Below, piece by piece: positions 1-8,702 of a DNA stretch of 54,610 nt. The notes under the pieces were generated by a model. The model did no database searches and had not been told where the DNA came from. It was given only the letters and a program-made list of their open reading frames with translations. The first letter of the stretch is position 1, and every line of letters starts with the position of its first letter. The stretch comes from CAYYNQ01 sp964473105 (GTDB lineage: Bacteria; Sumerlaeota; Sumerlaeia; MVZB01), in the NCBI GenBank assembly GCA_964473105.1, contig CAYYNQ010000011.1, positions 1 to 54,610 on the forward strand, in the 5' to 3' direction. The translations under genes and the position numbers were made by a program.

Positions 1-120
1 TCGGCCACTTCGGCGATGCAAACGGCACATTTACCAACTGCATCGCCGGGAACTCTTCTTTTGGCACCCGTGGCGATGCAAACGGCACATTTACCAACTG
101 CGTCGCGGGGGATCATTCTT
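1..120 (+). repeat. 60-bp tandem repeat inside the repeat protein
   Basis: Bases 12-41 and 72-101 are an identical 30-bp block spaced exactly 60 bp apart (20 codons). The bases between are less conserved, so the array is a coding repeat whose copies decay toward the 3' end of the gene. More copies probably lie before the window. Confidence 0.85.
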
Positions 121-305
121 TCGGCTTCGGCGGCACGACGAGCGGGACGATCACCAATTGCACCGGGGGGGACTGGTCATTCGCGACCGACGATCCGGCG
201 AGCGGAGGTAAATTTTATTTCTGCTCTGGTGGAGAATATAGTTTCACAACAAGCGGCAGCCCCACGGTCATCCATTGCATCCAAGACGGAGTTGCCTATC
301 CGTAA
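3..305 (+). CDS. C-terminal end of a Gly/Asn/Cys-rich repeat protein (5' partial)
   Basis: Read from base 3, the window opens in frame within a protein that runs about 100 residues to a TAA at 303-305. Its start lies outside the window. It consists of degenerate repeats of about 20 residues with the core G-T-F-T-N-C-x-A-G-x-x-S-F-G: two near-perfect copies, then increasingly diverged ones (GTITNCTGG, GKFYFCSGG). Spaced glycines, aromatics and one N-C per turn suggest a repetitive beta-solenoid, probably secreted or surface-exposed. The longer open frame at 16-312 is a shadow in another frame; the repeat periodicity is only meaningful in this one. No named family is recognised and the function is unknown. 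Confidence 0.75.
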   Translation, partial: GHFGDANGTFTNCIAGNSSFGTRGDANGTFTNCVAGDHSFGFGGTTSGTITNCTGGDWSFATDDPASGGKFYFCSGGEYSFTTSGSPTVIHCIQDGVAYP

Positions 306-400
306 GGGGTGATGCCGGGTGGTTCCGGGAGGGGTCTGCCAATGGCTTCCAGGAGGCCCGTAAACCACAATAAGTTCATTCCCTCCTTCGGAAAAGTCCT

Positions 401-2815
401 CTATTCCGTCGTCAGGTGTTTGCGCGTATATACATAGTCGACCAGAAACTGCTGGCGGTGGGGTGTTCCCACAGAAGTTCCCACGTTAAAGGTCCCCCAG
501 GCAATCTTGCCTAACTTCCCGATTGGTCCGCCCAGGGATGGGGTAACGTCGCATGTCTCCGACAGATACCATGGGTCGGTCGATTTGGCGCGAAAGCCAA
601 CTCGAACATGGGAGGCATCAACCGCCTGAACCAACATATACAACGGCTCAGCTGAAAGAATCGATTCAGGCGGTTCATCGGTAAATCGGACCTGAAAGAC
701 ATCGCCATTTCGTTGCGAAGCGGTGTCTTGAATTCCGTTCACAAAAACATGCTTGTTTTCTCCAGGAAGATGCAGGACACCAGGCCTCCACCGTCTCCCC
801 TCTTCCCCATTTTGGTCAAAAACCTGCCAATCCATGAAAAAATTCCACGGATCCCTGTCGGCGGGAGGAATAAATCCGATTTCAACTTCGCAGGGCGGCT
901 GAATCACATCCAGGTCCAGATCGGGTGCGCCAACGGGTAAAAACCCGGCGAATCGTCCTGTGTTGAGGATATTCAACGTCATGTATCCGGGATGATTATG
1001 GGTGTCGATCGTGGCGCCATGAGGGGAAGCCTGCCATTTGGAAAGTTGTCCCTGGATATTGAAATCATCCGAAAACTCTTCAAGGTAATCGCCATGACGC
1101 TCGTAAAAAACACAATAATCCACGTAATATCCATATTTCGTTTGGGGGGGGACGGGATCTGGGGTTTTGTAGTATTTCATCCATCTGGATGAATACTTGC
1201 CGTTCTCATCGACGCTTCCAATTAATTCCCCCATGGAGGATTGTGGGCGTCGCTTCCAGGTGAGATTCCGGCACAATGTATCCGGTATCCACCGGTCACA
1301 GGAAAAGACAGGGCCCACTTCCCAGATCCCCGTGATTTCACCGTATTTGGAACAGTCAATCCTTCTCATGTTAAATGGGTGTGACGTGTCGAAACGGAGG
1401 CCGACATCGAGTGTCGTCGAGTTCACCACCCGCAGCCGGAAATAGAGTTGGTCACTGGCGGGTCCGGACTTTCTCACCCCATCTCCGGCCCACAAATGAG
1501 GTATTTGCCAATCCCCACGCACGGTAAGGCCGAAATTACCACGACCCCAGACCAGGTATGTCTCGGGAGTCGGCAATCTCGAGAACTGGGGAAGGCCGAG
1601 ACCCTCCATACCTGTCGCACCCAAATGGACCGCCAACAGCTGGAACCATCGCAGATCCTGAGGTTGAGTTGGTTTTGGGGCCCCGTCTATCTCGACCACA
1701 ATATCATCGATTTCAGTACGTCCATTACAACCGGCAAAACCAAGCCGCACTCTACCTGCGCTGCCCGTAGTCTGACCGTAAGCCATGTCCTGTCCTCTGG
1801 AATCGTATTCCATAGTCCAGGTGACACCTTCATCAGCAGACCATTCGACAGCCGAACCCCTTACGTCACCAAGCCAGACTCGTATTAACATGGAATTCGC
1901 ACGAGAAGTGGCGGCATCATAAGCATCTCTGAAATCCGCTGACATCCAGTTCCCGGAATTCCACAAGCCGTTCTCTGAAAACTGCTGTGAATGCGCTGGA
2001 GAATCTTTGTAGAAGGAGAGCCCTCCTTCTGGCATACCTGGGCCGTCTGCATGCCACGGTCCTGCAATCGAGGCATAATCGGGATAAGCATGGACGTGGC
2101 TGGTATCGGTAGAATCGCCCCAATGCCTGAAAGTAACCCTCAGATTGTTACCCCTTGCAAAAGACTGGATGCTACGAACCCAATTGGTAGCCAGTGAGGC
2201 AGCATGACCGTGAAGTGCTAGGCTGTAGTTTCCATCCCCGTCCGTTTCGTCAACATCCAAAAAGTCTGGATAACCCTGCGTGCTCTCGGTATAGCCAGAC
2301 CAAGTCCACACACCGGTGTCTATGGTTACATTGTCCAGATAACTGGCACCATCAAAGTGCTCTTCAAAAATCACCGTGGATGATGCCGATGGCACTCGAT
2401 CGGTCGGCCATGTGGAAGGGTCGGAAAATGTCACGGCGACATTCAAGCCAATCGCATAATTGGCCTGTGTTGCGGCTTCTATTCCCATCATTGCATCGAG
2501 ATTCTGTGTCAGGCCAAGATGAAACTCCCATGGCATTGCATAATCTTCTATCCTGACAGGATCCTCCAAAATCCCCTTAATGTCGCGGCCTTTCCCGTCT
2601 TCCCACACCGCAATCAATCCCGGCCGGTGATGGGTGGATAGCTTCCTGATGTTGTTTTCCGGGACAAACATCCATGGCGAGATATCACCATCCGGTTCAT
2701 CATAGTATTGACTCAATGTGGAAAGAGGTTCAGAAGGTTCGGTCAGGCCATGATTTGACGGGGTGAATGCCAGGCAAATCCAAACACACAGAGAGGAGAC
2801 TTTCATCCGGGTCAT
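401..2815 (-). CDS. Secreted protein, paralogue of the next gene, with an extra inserted domain
   Basis: Start taken at ATG 2815 (MTRMKVSS), about 10 bases after a GAGGA ribosome site; an in-frame ATG at 2845 is less likely. A hydrophobic segment (SSLCVWICLAF) looks like a signal peptide. Sections before and after the insert align with the neighbouring 2858-4558 protein: EPDG..PW.FVPE.NI, PWEFHLGL, GLNVAVTFSDPSTWP, ETY.VWGRGN, a second module starting DDFN.GQL..W with NPGYMTL-like text, and a shared C-terminus (VDYVYTRK against IDYIHYRQ). Between the DPSTWP motif and QLL.VHLG lies an insert of about 250 residues (bases about 1652-2395) absent from the paralogue, rich in aromatic and Asp/Gly turns. 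Such modules often have a jelly-roll fold, which is inference. It lies 42 bases downstream of its paralogue, probably in one transcript. Function unknown. Confidence 0.8.
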   Translation of the reverse strand: MTRMKVSSLCVWICLAFTPSNHGLTEPSEPLSTLSQYYDEPDGDISPWMFVPENNIRKLSTHHRPGLIAVWEDGKGRDIKGILEDPVRIEDYAMPWEFHLGLTQNLDAMMGIEAATQANYAIGLNVAVTFSDPSTWPTDRVPSASSTVIFEEHFDGASYLDNVTIDTGVWTWSGYTESTQGYPDFLDVDETDGDGNYSLALHGHAASLATNWVRSIQSFARGNNLRVTFRHWGDSTDTSHVHAYPDYASIAGPWHADGPGMPEGGLSFYKDSPAHSQQFSENGLWNSGNWMSADFRDAYDAATSRANSMLIRVWLGDVRGSAVEWSADEGVTWTMEYDSRGQDMAYGQTTGSAGRVRLGFAGCNGRTEIDDIVVEIDGAPKPTQPQDLRWFQLLAVHLGATGMEGLGLPQFSRLPTPETYLVWGRGNFGLTVRGDWQIPHLWAGDGVRKSGPASDQLYFRLRVVNSTTLDVGLRFDTSHPFNMRRIDCSKYGEITGIWEVGPVFSCDRWIPDTLCRNLTWKRRPQSSMGELIGSVDENGKYSSRWMKYYKTPDPVPPQTKYGYYVDYCVFYERHGDYLEEFSDDFNIQGQLSKWQASPHGATIDTHNHPGYMTLNILNTGRFAGFLPVGAPDLDLDVIQPPCEVEIGFIPPADRDPWNFFMDWQVFDQNGEEGRRWRPGVLHLPGENKHVFVNGIQDTASQRNGDVFQVRFTDEPPESILSAEPLYMLVQAVDASHVRVGFRAKSTDPWYLSETCDVTPSLGGPIGKLGKIAWGTFNVGTSVGTPHRQQFLVDYVYTRKHLTTE

Positions 2816-2857
2816 ATTGTTTTGTTCCTCACCCCTGCGCCGCATGTCCCGGGGGAA

Positions 2858-4558
2858 CTAATCGCTGGTGCTTAATCCTTGTCGATAGTGGATATAATCG
2901 ATCTTGAAACGTTGAAACGTTGGATGACCGAACATGCCGCCCCATGCACCACCGGTGGCGGTGTCCATACATCCTGATACGAACCTTCCAATCGGCCCTC
3001 CAAATGCCTCGGTGACATCATAAACCTCGGAAAGAAACCACGGCTGCCCGGGATCTCCACGGAACCCGACCCGAAGGTGATAGGGATCGATGACTTGGAT
3101 GAGCATATACAACGGCTTGGAAGCCATGATGGACTCAGGCGGGTCCTCTTCAAATTGAACATTGAACAAGGAAGCCCCCGGATGCGTTTCATTAAAGTAA
3201 CGGTGCCTGTTTTCGTCAGGAAAATTTTGCACCCCGGGAGTCCACCCCCCCCTATTGTTGCGATCTCGGTCAAACACCATCCAGAACAAAAAAAGATTCC
3301 AGGGTTCGGAGTCGTCCGGTCCAACAAAAGCCCACTCGATTTCCAGGGGAGGTTCATACACGGAGAGATCGAGTCCGTCCGATACCAAAGAGTTGGGACA
3401 CACTCCCGTCCCAAAACTTGCCCCGGGCATGGTAATGGTCATATAACCTGGATTGCTGTAGGTCTCGGCAAGCGTCCCTTCGGACTGTGTTCGCCAATTG
3501 GCCATGAATCCAGGGATGTTGAAATCATCGGATAACTCGTCCAAGGGTTGCGGCCATGCCGAAAAGAACACGCTGTAATCCAAGTAAAACTCGAATATCG
3601 GATCGGTGGGCCTGGGCTCAAACGGCTGTACAACCTTCTCCCACACGTAGGAATACTGCCCATTCTGATCCAAAGTTCCCCGAAGTTCCCCGGGGATGTG
3701 CCACCCTTCCTGAAGCGGGAGATTCGGACATAATTCGTCAGGGATCCAACGGTCACAGATAAAGACAGGACCAATTTCCCAGATCCCTGTAATGTTCCCC
3801 AGATCAGGGAAATGAATATCCTGCATGGTGTAGGAATATGCCTGAATATCCAGGGACCGGATACCGATTTGCAGCCAATTCGCATTCAGCAAAACAAACT
3901 TGAAGTATATCATGTCACTGGCAGGCCCGTTTCTCCCCCCCCCATACTCAATGGTATTGTAGGGGATCTCCCAGTTACCCATGTGCTGACCATGCCCGAG
4001 GTTCCCTCGTCCCCAAACAAAATAGGTTTCAGTCCTCGCCGGTGGTGACATGTATTGAGGCAGGCCTTGGGCCATACCCGGACTATCCCCCAAATGAACG
4101 TTCAGCAGCTGAATCCAATACGTTTCGGGTGGCCACTCAGATCGATCTTCCGGCCACGTAGAGGGATCTGAGAACGTCACCGCCACATTTAATCCGACGG
4201 CATAACTCTGACTGGGTCCTCCCAGACCATGCATCATGTAAGCGCTCTGAGCCAGCCCCAGGTGAAATTCCCATGGCACAGGATAATCATCCATACGGAT
4301 GGGCTCTTTCAAAAGCCCTTTGATGTTTTGCCCTTTTCCAGCCTGTAAAATCTTCACCATGCCTGGATGTTCTGTCGTCGTGATTTTTTTTATGTTCTCT
4401 TCCGGGACAAAGATCCAGGGGTCAAGTCTTCCGTCGGGTTCATTAAAGTGTTGGCTTAATTCACTAATTCTCTTTGTGTCGGCAAAAGATTCCATTGGCC
4501 CGGCCAAGAACAAAATTATGATTATGATCGTCATTCTTATTTCCATGGGCTTATTCAT
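2858..4558 (-). CDS. Secreted protein of unknown function (shorter paralogue)
   Basis: 566 residues with a clear signal peptide (hydrophobic core IIIIILFLAG, likely cut after SFA). Start ATG 4558 is preceded by GAAGG about 9-10 bases upstream. There are two modules: an N-terminal one of about 290 residues with PWEFHLGL and SDPSTWP, and a C-terminal one beginning DDFNIPG and ending at the protein terminus, with the look of a LamG-like beta-sandwich. It is the first gene of a two-gene unit with its paralogue at 401-2815, and represents the form without the 250-residue insert. No catalytic motif is evident. A carbohydrate or surface-binding role is only a guess. Confidence 0.8.
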   Translation of the reverse strand: MNKPMEIRMTIIIIILFLAGPMESFADTKRISELSQHFNEPDGRLDPWIFVPEENIKKITTTEHPGMVKILQAGKGQNIKGLLKEPIRMDDYPVPWEFHLGLAQSAYMMHGLGGPSQSYAVGLNVAVTFSDPSTWPEDRSEWPPETYWIQLLNVHLGDSPGMAQGLPQYMSPPARTETYFVWGRGNLGHGQHMGNWEIPYNTIEYGGGRNGPASDMIYFKFVLLNANWLQIGIRSLDIQAYSYTMQDIHFPDLGNITGIWEIGPVFICDRWIPDELCPNLPLQEGWHIPGELRGTLDQNGQYSYVWEKVVQPFEPRPTDPIFEFYLDYSVFFSAWPQPLDELSDDFNIPGFMANWRTQSEGTLAETYSNPGYMTITMPGASFGTGVCPNSLVSDGLDLSVYEPPLEIEWAFVGPDDSEPWNLFLFWMVFDRDRNNRGGWTPGVQNFPDENRHRYFNETHPGASLFNVQFEEDPPESIMASKPLYMLIQVIDPYHLRVGFRGDPGQPWFLSEVYDVTEAFGGPIGRFVSGCMDTATGGAWGGMFGHPTFQRFKIDYIHYRQGLSTSD

Positions 4559-4852
4559 CCTCAGATACCTTCAGCAATCCAGCCGCCATGTCAAAACTCA
4601 TTGCTCCATCTTCAGCCTGATATACCCTAGGCTACATTATCTGCAGCCGACATCTGGGCTGGGCCCAGCTTGACACGGGAAATTGGCATGCCCCTGGATG
4701 CCACAACCTGCCCGTCACCGACTATCCCAGCACGCCCCATAACATGGCCCGGGAAGGAGAGTTAACTGATCTTAACAGCTATAAGACGAAAAGAACCTAT
4801 CTGGATATTACCTGGCGACGGGGCTAATATTTTGGGTATTATTGAACCCAAC
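4559..4852. other. Intergenic region upstream of the paralogous pair; no gene seen
   Basis: About 290 bases between the start of the minus-strand secreted-protein gene and the tRNA-Asp terminator. It should contain the promoter of the pair. A TTGACA occurs on the minus strand a short way upstream of the start codon, but no convincing -10 box sits at the right distance. Open frames here are short and lack ribosome sites. Confidence 0.5.
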
Positions 4853-4884
4853 AAAAAGGGCCGGATTTCAACCGCATCCAGCCC
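4853..4884 (-). terminator. Intrinsic terminator of tRNA-Asp
   Basis: On the minus strand a 9-bp stem (GGGCTGGAT with ATCCGGCCC, one G-U pair) closes a 9-base loop and is followed directly by TTTTTG. It lies about 30 bases after the tRNA 3' end, as expected for a factor-independent terminator. Confidence 0.8.
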
Positions 4885-4915
4885 CACGACCAAGCCCTGA
4901 AAATTTATGATTAAA

Positions 4916-4993
4916 TGGCGGGGCCGACGAGACTTGAACTCGCGACCTCCGGAGTGACAGTCCGGCACTCTAACCAAACTGAGCTACGACCCC
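4916..4993 (-). tRNA. tRNA-Asp (anticodon GTC)
   Basis: Minus-strand cloverleaf: acceptor GGGGTCG pairs with CGGCCCC, then discriminator G (the usual Asp identity base) and an encoded CCA. The D arm begins GCTC, the anticodon stem is CCGGA/TCCGG with loop CTGTCAC giving anticodon GTC, and the T arm is GCGAG-TTCAAGT-CTCGT. It reads GAC and GAT codons. It stands alone with its own promoter-like sequence and terminator. Confidence 0.95.
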
Positions 4994-5058
4994 GCAAGCC
5001 CACCCCCCCCACATACCCGTCGAAGACAGGTTCCGGGTGACGACAGACCCCTCCCACC

Positions 5059-5085
5059 ATGCTAAATCCTCCCTCGCATTGTCAA
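5059..5085 (-). promoter_or_regulatory. Candidate sigma-70 promoter for tRNA-Asp
   Basis: On the minus strand a perfect TTGACA (5080-5085) is followed after 15 bases by TAGCAT (5059-5064). It points toward the tRNA, whose 5' end is about 65 bases further on. The -10 match is only 4 of 6 and the spacing is short. Confidence 0.4.
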
Positions 5086-5221
5086 GCCGGAACAATGAGG
5101 GATCCTCGGGACAAAAACCATGGCCATTGTCATCCGGGCGGGGGTTTTATCGCGCACCGATTCACGGGCATGAAAGACATGGCATACCGTCATCCAGTGT
5201 GCCCGCTGGTATTTTCACGGT

Positions 5222-5920
5222 TCAGAAACCCCTGGTCCTGATCCTGCGAAAAAAGTCCCGCCATCGGCCCTGCAACAATAGCCTGCATCCGAGCAACACC
5301 CGCGCCCGTCGGTTCAGGAACCTGCTCTGCCGGGTAACAAACGGCTGCTGGCCCCACCACTTGGGATGCGTCCACTCACGAATCTTACGGAATGCGGAGG
5401 TCTGTCCTGACAGATCCGCCATCCATTCCCATTCAGGCTCCTGCCGCAGAAACCGACGCAGGGTATGCCCTGTCCATAACTGGGTGTCATCCACGATCAA
5501 GATGCCACCCACCTTCAGGTACGGGGCACTATAAAACCAGTCCAGAAACGGGAGCGGAAAGGCATGACAGCCGTCGATCAGCACGAGATCCAGCTTCGGG
5601 CAATCCTCAAGCACAGGGAGAACACTCTGCGAGGGTTGGATCTCAAACCGGACTTGGTCCAGGGCAATCCGGTGGCCCGCGCAATATTCTCGAATTCGCC
5701 CCACTAACTCCCCGTCAGGCACGATACAGAGATGCCTTGCCCGTAGCAGTGCAAACAAAATGGTGCTGAGCCCCGCGCCGGTCTCCAGCGTGGCACTGTC
5801 ACAACCGACATGGGCCTCCATGAATCGGAGAACCTCATCGGAGAATTGCCACGAGACGGCATCTCCCCCACCAGTGCGGTGCAACAGGGGTGGATCGGAC
5901 AGGATGTCCTCGAGTTTCAT
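5222..5920 (-). CDS. Class I SAM-dependent methyltransferase (Methyltransf_24-like)
   Basis: About 232 residues from ATG 5920 (MKLEDILS), with GGGAG about 10 bases upstream. An ATG at 5953 is also possible; the longer frame reaching 6133 would overlap the previous gene and looks non-coding. Seen: a SAM-binding motif I (LETGAGLSTILFALL, E-x-G-x-G), an acidic LVLIDGCHAFPLPFLDW strand with the H-A-F pattern of this family, and GGILIVDDTQLW. The C-terminus is rich in Arg and Trp. Family members methylate small molecules, often in polysaccharide or secondary-metabolite clusters; the substrate here is unknown. It follows a polytopic glycosyltransferase-like gene on the same strand, so it may act on the same glycan. 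Confidence 0.8.
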   Translation of the reverse strand: MKLEDILSDPPLLHRTGGGDAVSWQFSDEVLRFMEAHVGCDSATLETGAGLSTILFALLRARHLCIVPDGELVGRIREYCAGHRIALDQVRFEIQPSQSVLPVLEDCPKLDLVLIDGCHAFPLPFLDWFYSAPYLKVGGILIVDDTQLWTGHTLRRFLRQEPEWEWMADLSGQTSAFRKIREWTHPKWWGQQPFVTRQSRFLNRRARVLLGCRLLLQGRWRDFFRRIRTRGF

Positions 5921-6054
5921 GACAGCCAGGCTCCCTGAAAGCCGTGATAACATACCCTGCCCCCCGGGACAACCCCGCTCACCGCTGCGCATGATGAACA
6001 GCCAACAGCACGGGCCCGGACAAATGGACAGAAAACAAGACCCCCGGTCAGAAA

Positions 6055-7713
6055 TTAGAGAACCTGTTGAATCCTGTTCTTCTTTTCCCGCGTCAGGATC
6101 TGCCAGCCCCTTGCATGGTAGATCCTTTGCCACCCCTCGAGTTCAATCCCGGGACGACCCGACAGGGCCTCCACACGGGGCCCCGCCACGATGTAGCTGA
6201 CACGGTGCTCCTTCAGGAATAACCCGCGCTGTTCAGTCCCCCAGTCCGTGAAAAACGCTTTCACCTCCCGCCGACGGCGATAATAGTCGTCGGTCTGGAA
6301 ACTGTGGCCAACTACCATCCGTGCCCGGCAGTATGCCGGGATCATATTCGATGTCTCATCCAGGGCGAGCACGACATCATCCCGACCGGCATGTTGATCC
6401 AGCCAGTACATCGCCTCATGAAACGACGTACTGACGGTCCCCGTTTTACCGTCACGAAAATCCATCGCTTCCTTGTAAAAATTGAAGGCCGGGTCAACCA
6501 GCAGGACCCCGCCCATGAAAATCATGGCTATCTTCCCGAACCTTACTGAAGACAACATTTCGGCTGCCGGAATGGCCAACGCTACCCACACTCCCATCAA
6601 CAACCTGACACGGAACGCCAACGGTGAGAAAACAAGGCAGATGACAACAAACAGCCAGACCGGCAGGAACCCGGCAAGACTCTCAACTTCTCGATCACGC
6701 CTACACATCAGGAAGTAACCCGGGAGTGCCCCCAGCAGAATCGGCATGAAGAACAGCAGGAAATCACCCATACCCACCCCCTCATCAAAACTCACCGAGG
6801 CAAGGTTTCCACTCACCGGCTGCCCTATATACTGGATTCCCGCCAGCATACACCCGGCCAGAGAACCGGCTGCAAGCCGGACTGGGAACCATCCGCGTTC
6901 ACCAACACACAAGCATGCAGTCCAGAAAACAGTCACCGATACGACAAGGACGATATAATAGGGGTTGACCAGGCCCAGCATCAGGGAGGTCAACCCGGTC
7001 ATGGTCGCATAGACGGCCCACGGGAACCCGACAACCGGACCGGGCCCATCCCTCCGCCTGCGCCGGACCCACCCGTAAGCCTCAAGCATGGCCCCAAAAA
7101 TCACAAGGATCATGCACAGGCACAATACCAGGTGCGCATACCGGTAAAGCAGCCGATAGGGGAACATGTCCGCGACCGGGGAAACAACCCTGGGATGAAT
7201 CCATAAATACCAGGGGTATTCAAGGCCTCCACCCAGAAGCAGGATCTGGGCTGTGATCCGGGTCCGGGGCACGCGCAGAAAAAGGGCGATGAACGCGTAA
7301 CTGACATGGCAAAACAGGCAAAGGCAAAGGATCCGCAGCAGGTGATGAGTAAAATAGACGTTTTGCGTGACCTTATGAACCCACCCCATCAGCAGGAAGA
7401 ATGGATTGAACAACGCAAACGAAGCTTCCGGATTCGAGGTGTAATAATTCCTGATCAGCCAGTCGCCGTCGGCAATATGACGCGCCCAGGCGAAATACTG
7501 GAAATAATCATCATGGTGGAACGCGGCGGTCCAAGTATAGACCCGGCCCGGCGGAATCTGGGCCGCAAAGAACAGATAGGGCAGTGTCGTGAGGACCGCC
7601 AGACCGACCGCAAAGGCGATAATCCAGGTCCTCTCGCTACAGTTGAAGGAAGCCGGGCGCAGCCATCCAAATGTTGCAAAGGGCGTGACGGAACCTGCAC
7701 AGGAGGACGACAT
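6055..7713 (-). CDS. Polytopic membrane protein, GT-C glycosyltransferase-like
   Basis: 552 residues with roughly ten hydrophobic segments, ending in a soluble C-terminal portion of about 130 residues. After the first membrane segment comes HHDDYFQYFAWARHIADGDW; an acidic pair in the first external loop is typical of GT-C enzymes using polyprenyl-phosphate sugars (ArnT/PMT-like). That assignment is by architecture, not a specific match. The C-terminal part (AMYWLDQHAG...VVLALDETSN) resembles the extracytoplasmic tail seen in many such proteins. It starts at ATG 7713 without a visible ribosome site, and a promoter-like pair sits just upstream. A DUF4202 gene precedes it and a methyltransferase gene follows. 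Confidence 0.7.
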   Translation of the reverse strand: MSSSCAGSVTPFATFGWLRPASFNCSERTWIIAFAVGLAVLTTLPYLFFAAQIPPGRVYTWTAAFHHDDYFQYFAWARHIADGDWLIRNYYTSNPEASFALFNPFFLLMGWVHKVTQNVYFTHHLLRILCLCLFCHVSYAFIALFLRVPRTRITAQILLLGGGLEYPWYLWIHPRVVSPVADMFPYRLLYRYAHLVLCLCMILVIFGAMLEAYGWVRRRRRDGPGPVVGFPWAVYATMTGLTSLMLGLVNPYYIVLVVSVTVFWTACLCVGERGWFPVRLAAGSLAGCMLAGIQYIGQPVSGNLASVSFDEGVGMGDFLLFFMPILLGALPGYFLMCRRDREVESLAGFLPVWLFVVICLVFSPLAFRVRLLMGVWVALAIPAAEMLSSVRFGKIAMIFMGGVLLVDPAFNFYKEAMDFRDGKTGTVSTSFHEAMYWLDQHAGRDDVVLALDETSNMIPAYCRARMVVGHSFQTDDYYRRRREVKAFFTDWGTEQRGLFLKEHRVSYIVAGPRVEALSGRPGIELEGWQRIYHARGWQILTREKKNRIQQVL

Positions 7714-7721
7714 ACCATGAT

Positions 7722-7749
7722 AAAATACGGGCTTGACCGGCAGTTACAA
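7722..7749 (-). promoter_or_regulatory. Possible promoter directly upstream of the GT-C-like gene
   Basis: Minus strand TTGTAA (7744-7749), 16-base spacer, TATTTT (7722-7727). Transcription would begin within a few bases of ATG 7713, which has no Shine-Dalgarno sequence, so a leaderless message is possible. Both boxes are 4-of-6 matches. Confidence 0.3.
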
Positions 7750-7906
7750 TTTGAAAATGTCCTGACAAGCCCCCCCCAGTCGCTGGCCGACACCCCGATC
7801 CTTCACCAGCACGGGCCGGTGGTCCCTGATTCCCTCATTGTCCATGATGGGTTGATGAACCGACCGGACGGCAACAGCCCGTAGACACGACCTCGTGGAG
7901 CTCTGG

Positions 7907-8497
7907 TTATCCCACGACCCGCCCAATCAGCTCTCTACACTCAGGTGAAAGATCCAACTCAAGCGCCTTCTCCCGGGCACGCGGCGACATCTTCACCCAG
8001 GTCTTTTTCAGGATCCCGGCCAGCTTGGCCTCCTCGTGCTTCCTTGAGAAGGCCTCCAGATAGAATTCCATGAACACCAGACAGGTCACATCCTCAAGCA
8101 ACTGCGCGTCGGGATCGCTGCCAAGATGCCTCTTTTCAAGCAGGTCCCGAACCTGCCTGATAACCCCTTCATCATAGCCGGCCTGCTCCAGAATCCCGCC
8201 CGCCTTCCCGGCATGAAATGCCGCCAACCTTTTGCGCCACCGGTGATAACCCCGGCGGTCCATCGGATATTCCGACCTGGGGATTATCCATCGGCAGATA
8301 TGCTGCGAACGTGCCGCCAGCCGGACCGGCTCCGCCGAGTCCGGCGCAAAGTCATGCAGGCAACGGGTCATCCGCTCAGCATAGACCAGCTCGGCAGGGC
8401 GTTCCGATCCCCCATCAGCAACAAGCCTGGGATCCCCGCTGTTGGCCTCGTCGAATGCCCCAATGGCAGTCTGGAAACGGTCACCGCTGTCAGTCAT
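7907..8497 (-). CDS. DUF4202 family protein
   Basis: 196 residues, the usual length of the DUF4202 family, matched over its whole length by memory of family features: an N-terminal RFQTAIGAFDEANSGDP segment, PAELVYAERM, LAARSQHICRWIIPRSEYP, DRRGYHRWR, AGYDEGVIRQVRDLL, and the D-V-x-C-L-V-F-x-E-F-Y-L stretch. Conserved His and Asp residues scattered through helices recall an HD-like fold, but no activity is established for the family. It starts at ATG 8497, is divergent from accD and lies upstream of the GT-C-like gene by about 190 bases containing nothing else recognisable. Confidence 0.85.
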   Translation of the reverse strand: MTDSGDRFQTAIGAFDEANSGDPRLVADGGSERPAELVYAERMTRCLHDFAPDSAEPVRLAARSQHICRWIIPRSEYPMDRRGYHRWRKRLAAFHAGKAGGILEQAGYDEGVIRQVRDLLEKRHLGSDPDAQLLEDVTCLVFMEFYLEAFSRKHEEAKLAGILKKTWVKMSPRAREKALELDLSPECRELIGRVVG

Positions 8498-8621
8498 CGT
8501 ATCCCGTATTCACTCCCCTGTTGCTTCCTGAGTCCGATATACCGATCCATCATGCTGCTGTCACCCATTTTAAGGTCTGGGCGCCAAACCGGGATTTAAA
8601 CCAGCTGTCTCCGCTTGAGCC

Positions 8622-8650
8622 TTGAAGTCATACACCTGATCAACGATAAT
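8622..8650 (+). promoter_or_regulatory. Sigma-70-type promoter of accD
   Basis: TTGAAG (8622-8627), 17-base spacer, GATAAT (8645-8650). The predicted transcript begins near 8657. This leaves a leader of about 45 bases before ATG 8703 and rules against translation from the in-frame ATG at 8649, which overlaps the -10 box. Confidence 0.6.
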
Positions 8651-8702
8651 GTCTGGCGGCCAAGAGATATCCCCCGCCCCGCAGAAAGGATCCCCAGCGT
8701 CC

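Noticed and set aside
1..120. CRISPR array
   Set aside because: Only two exact copies of a 30-bp block, in frame with a coding repeat, with similar rather than unique spacers.
16..312. 98-codon plus-strand frame with an ATG at the window start
   Set aside because: It is a shadow of the true repeat-protein frame (bases 3-305), in which the 20-residue repeat makes sense.
8649..8702. Upstream start for accD at 8649
   Set aside because: It overlaps the predicted -10 box and adds residues absent from AccD proteins, which begin M-S-W-F.
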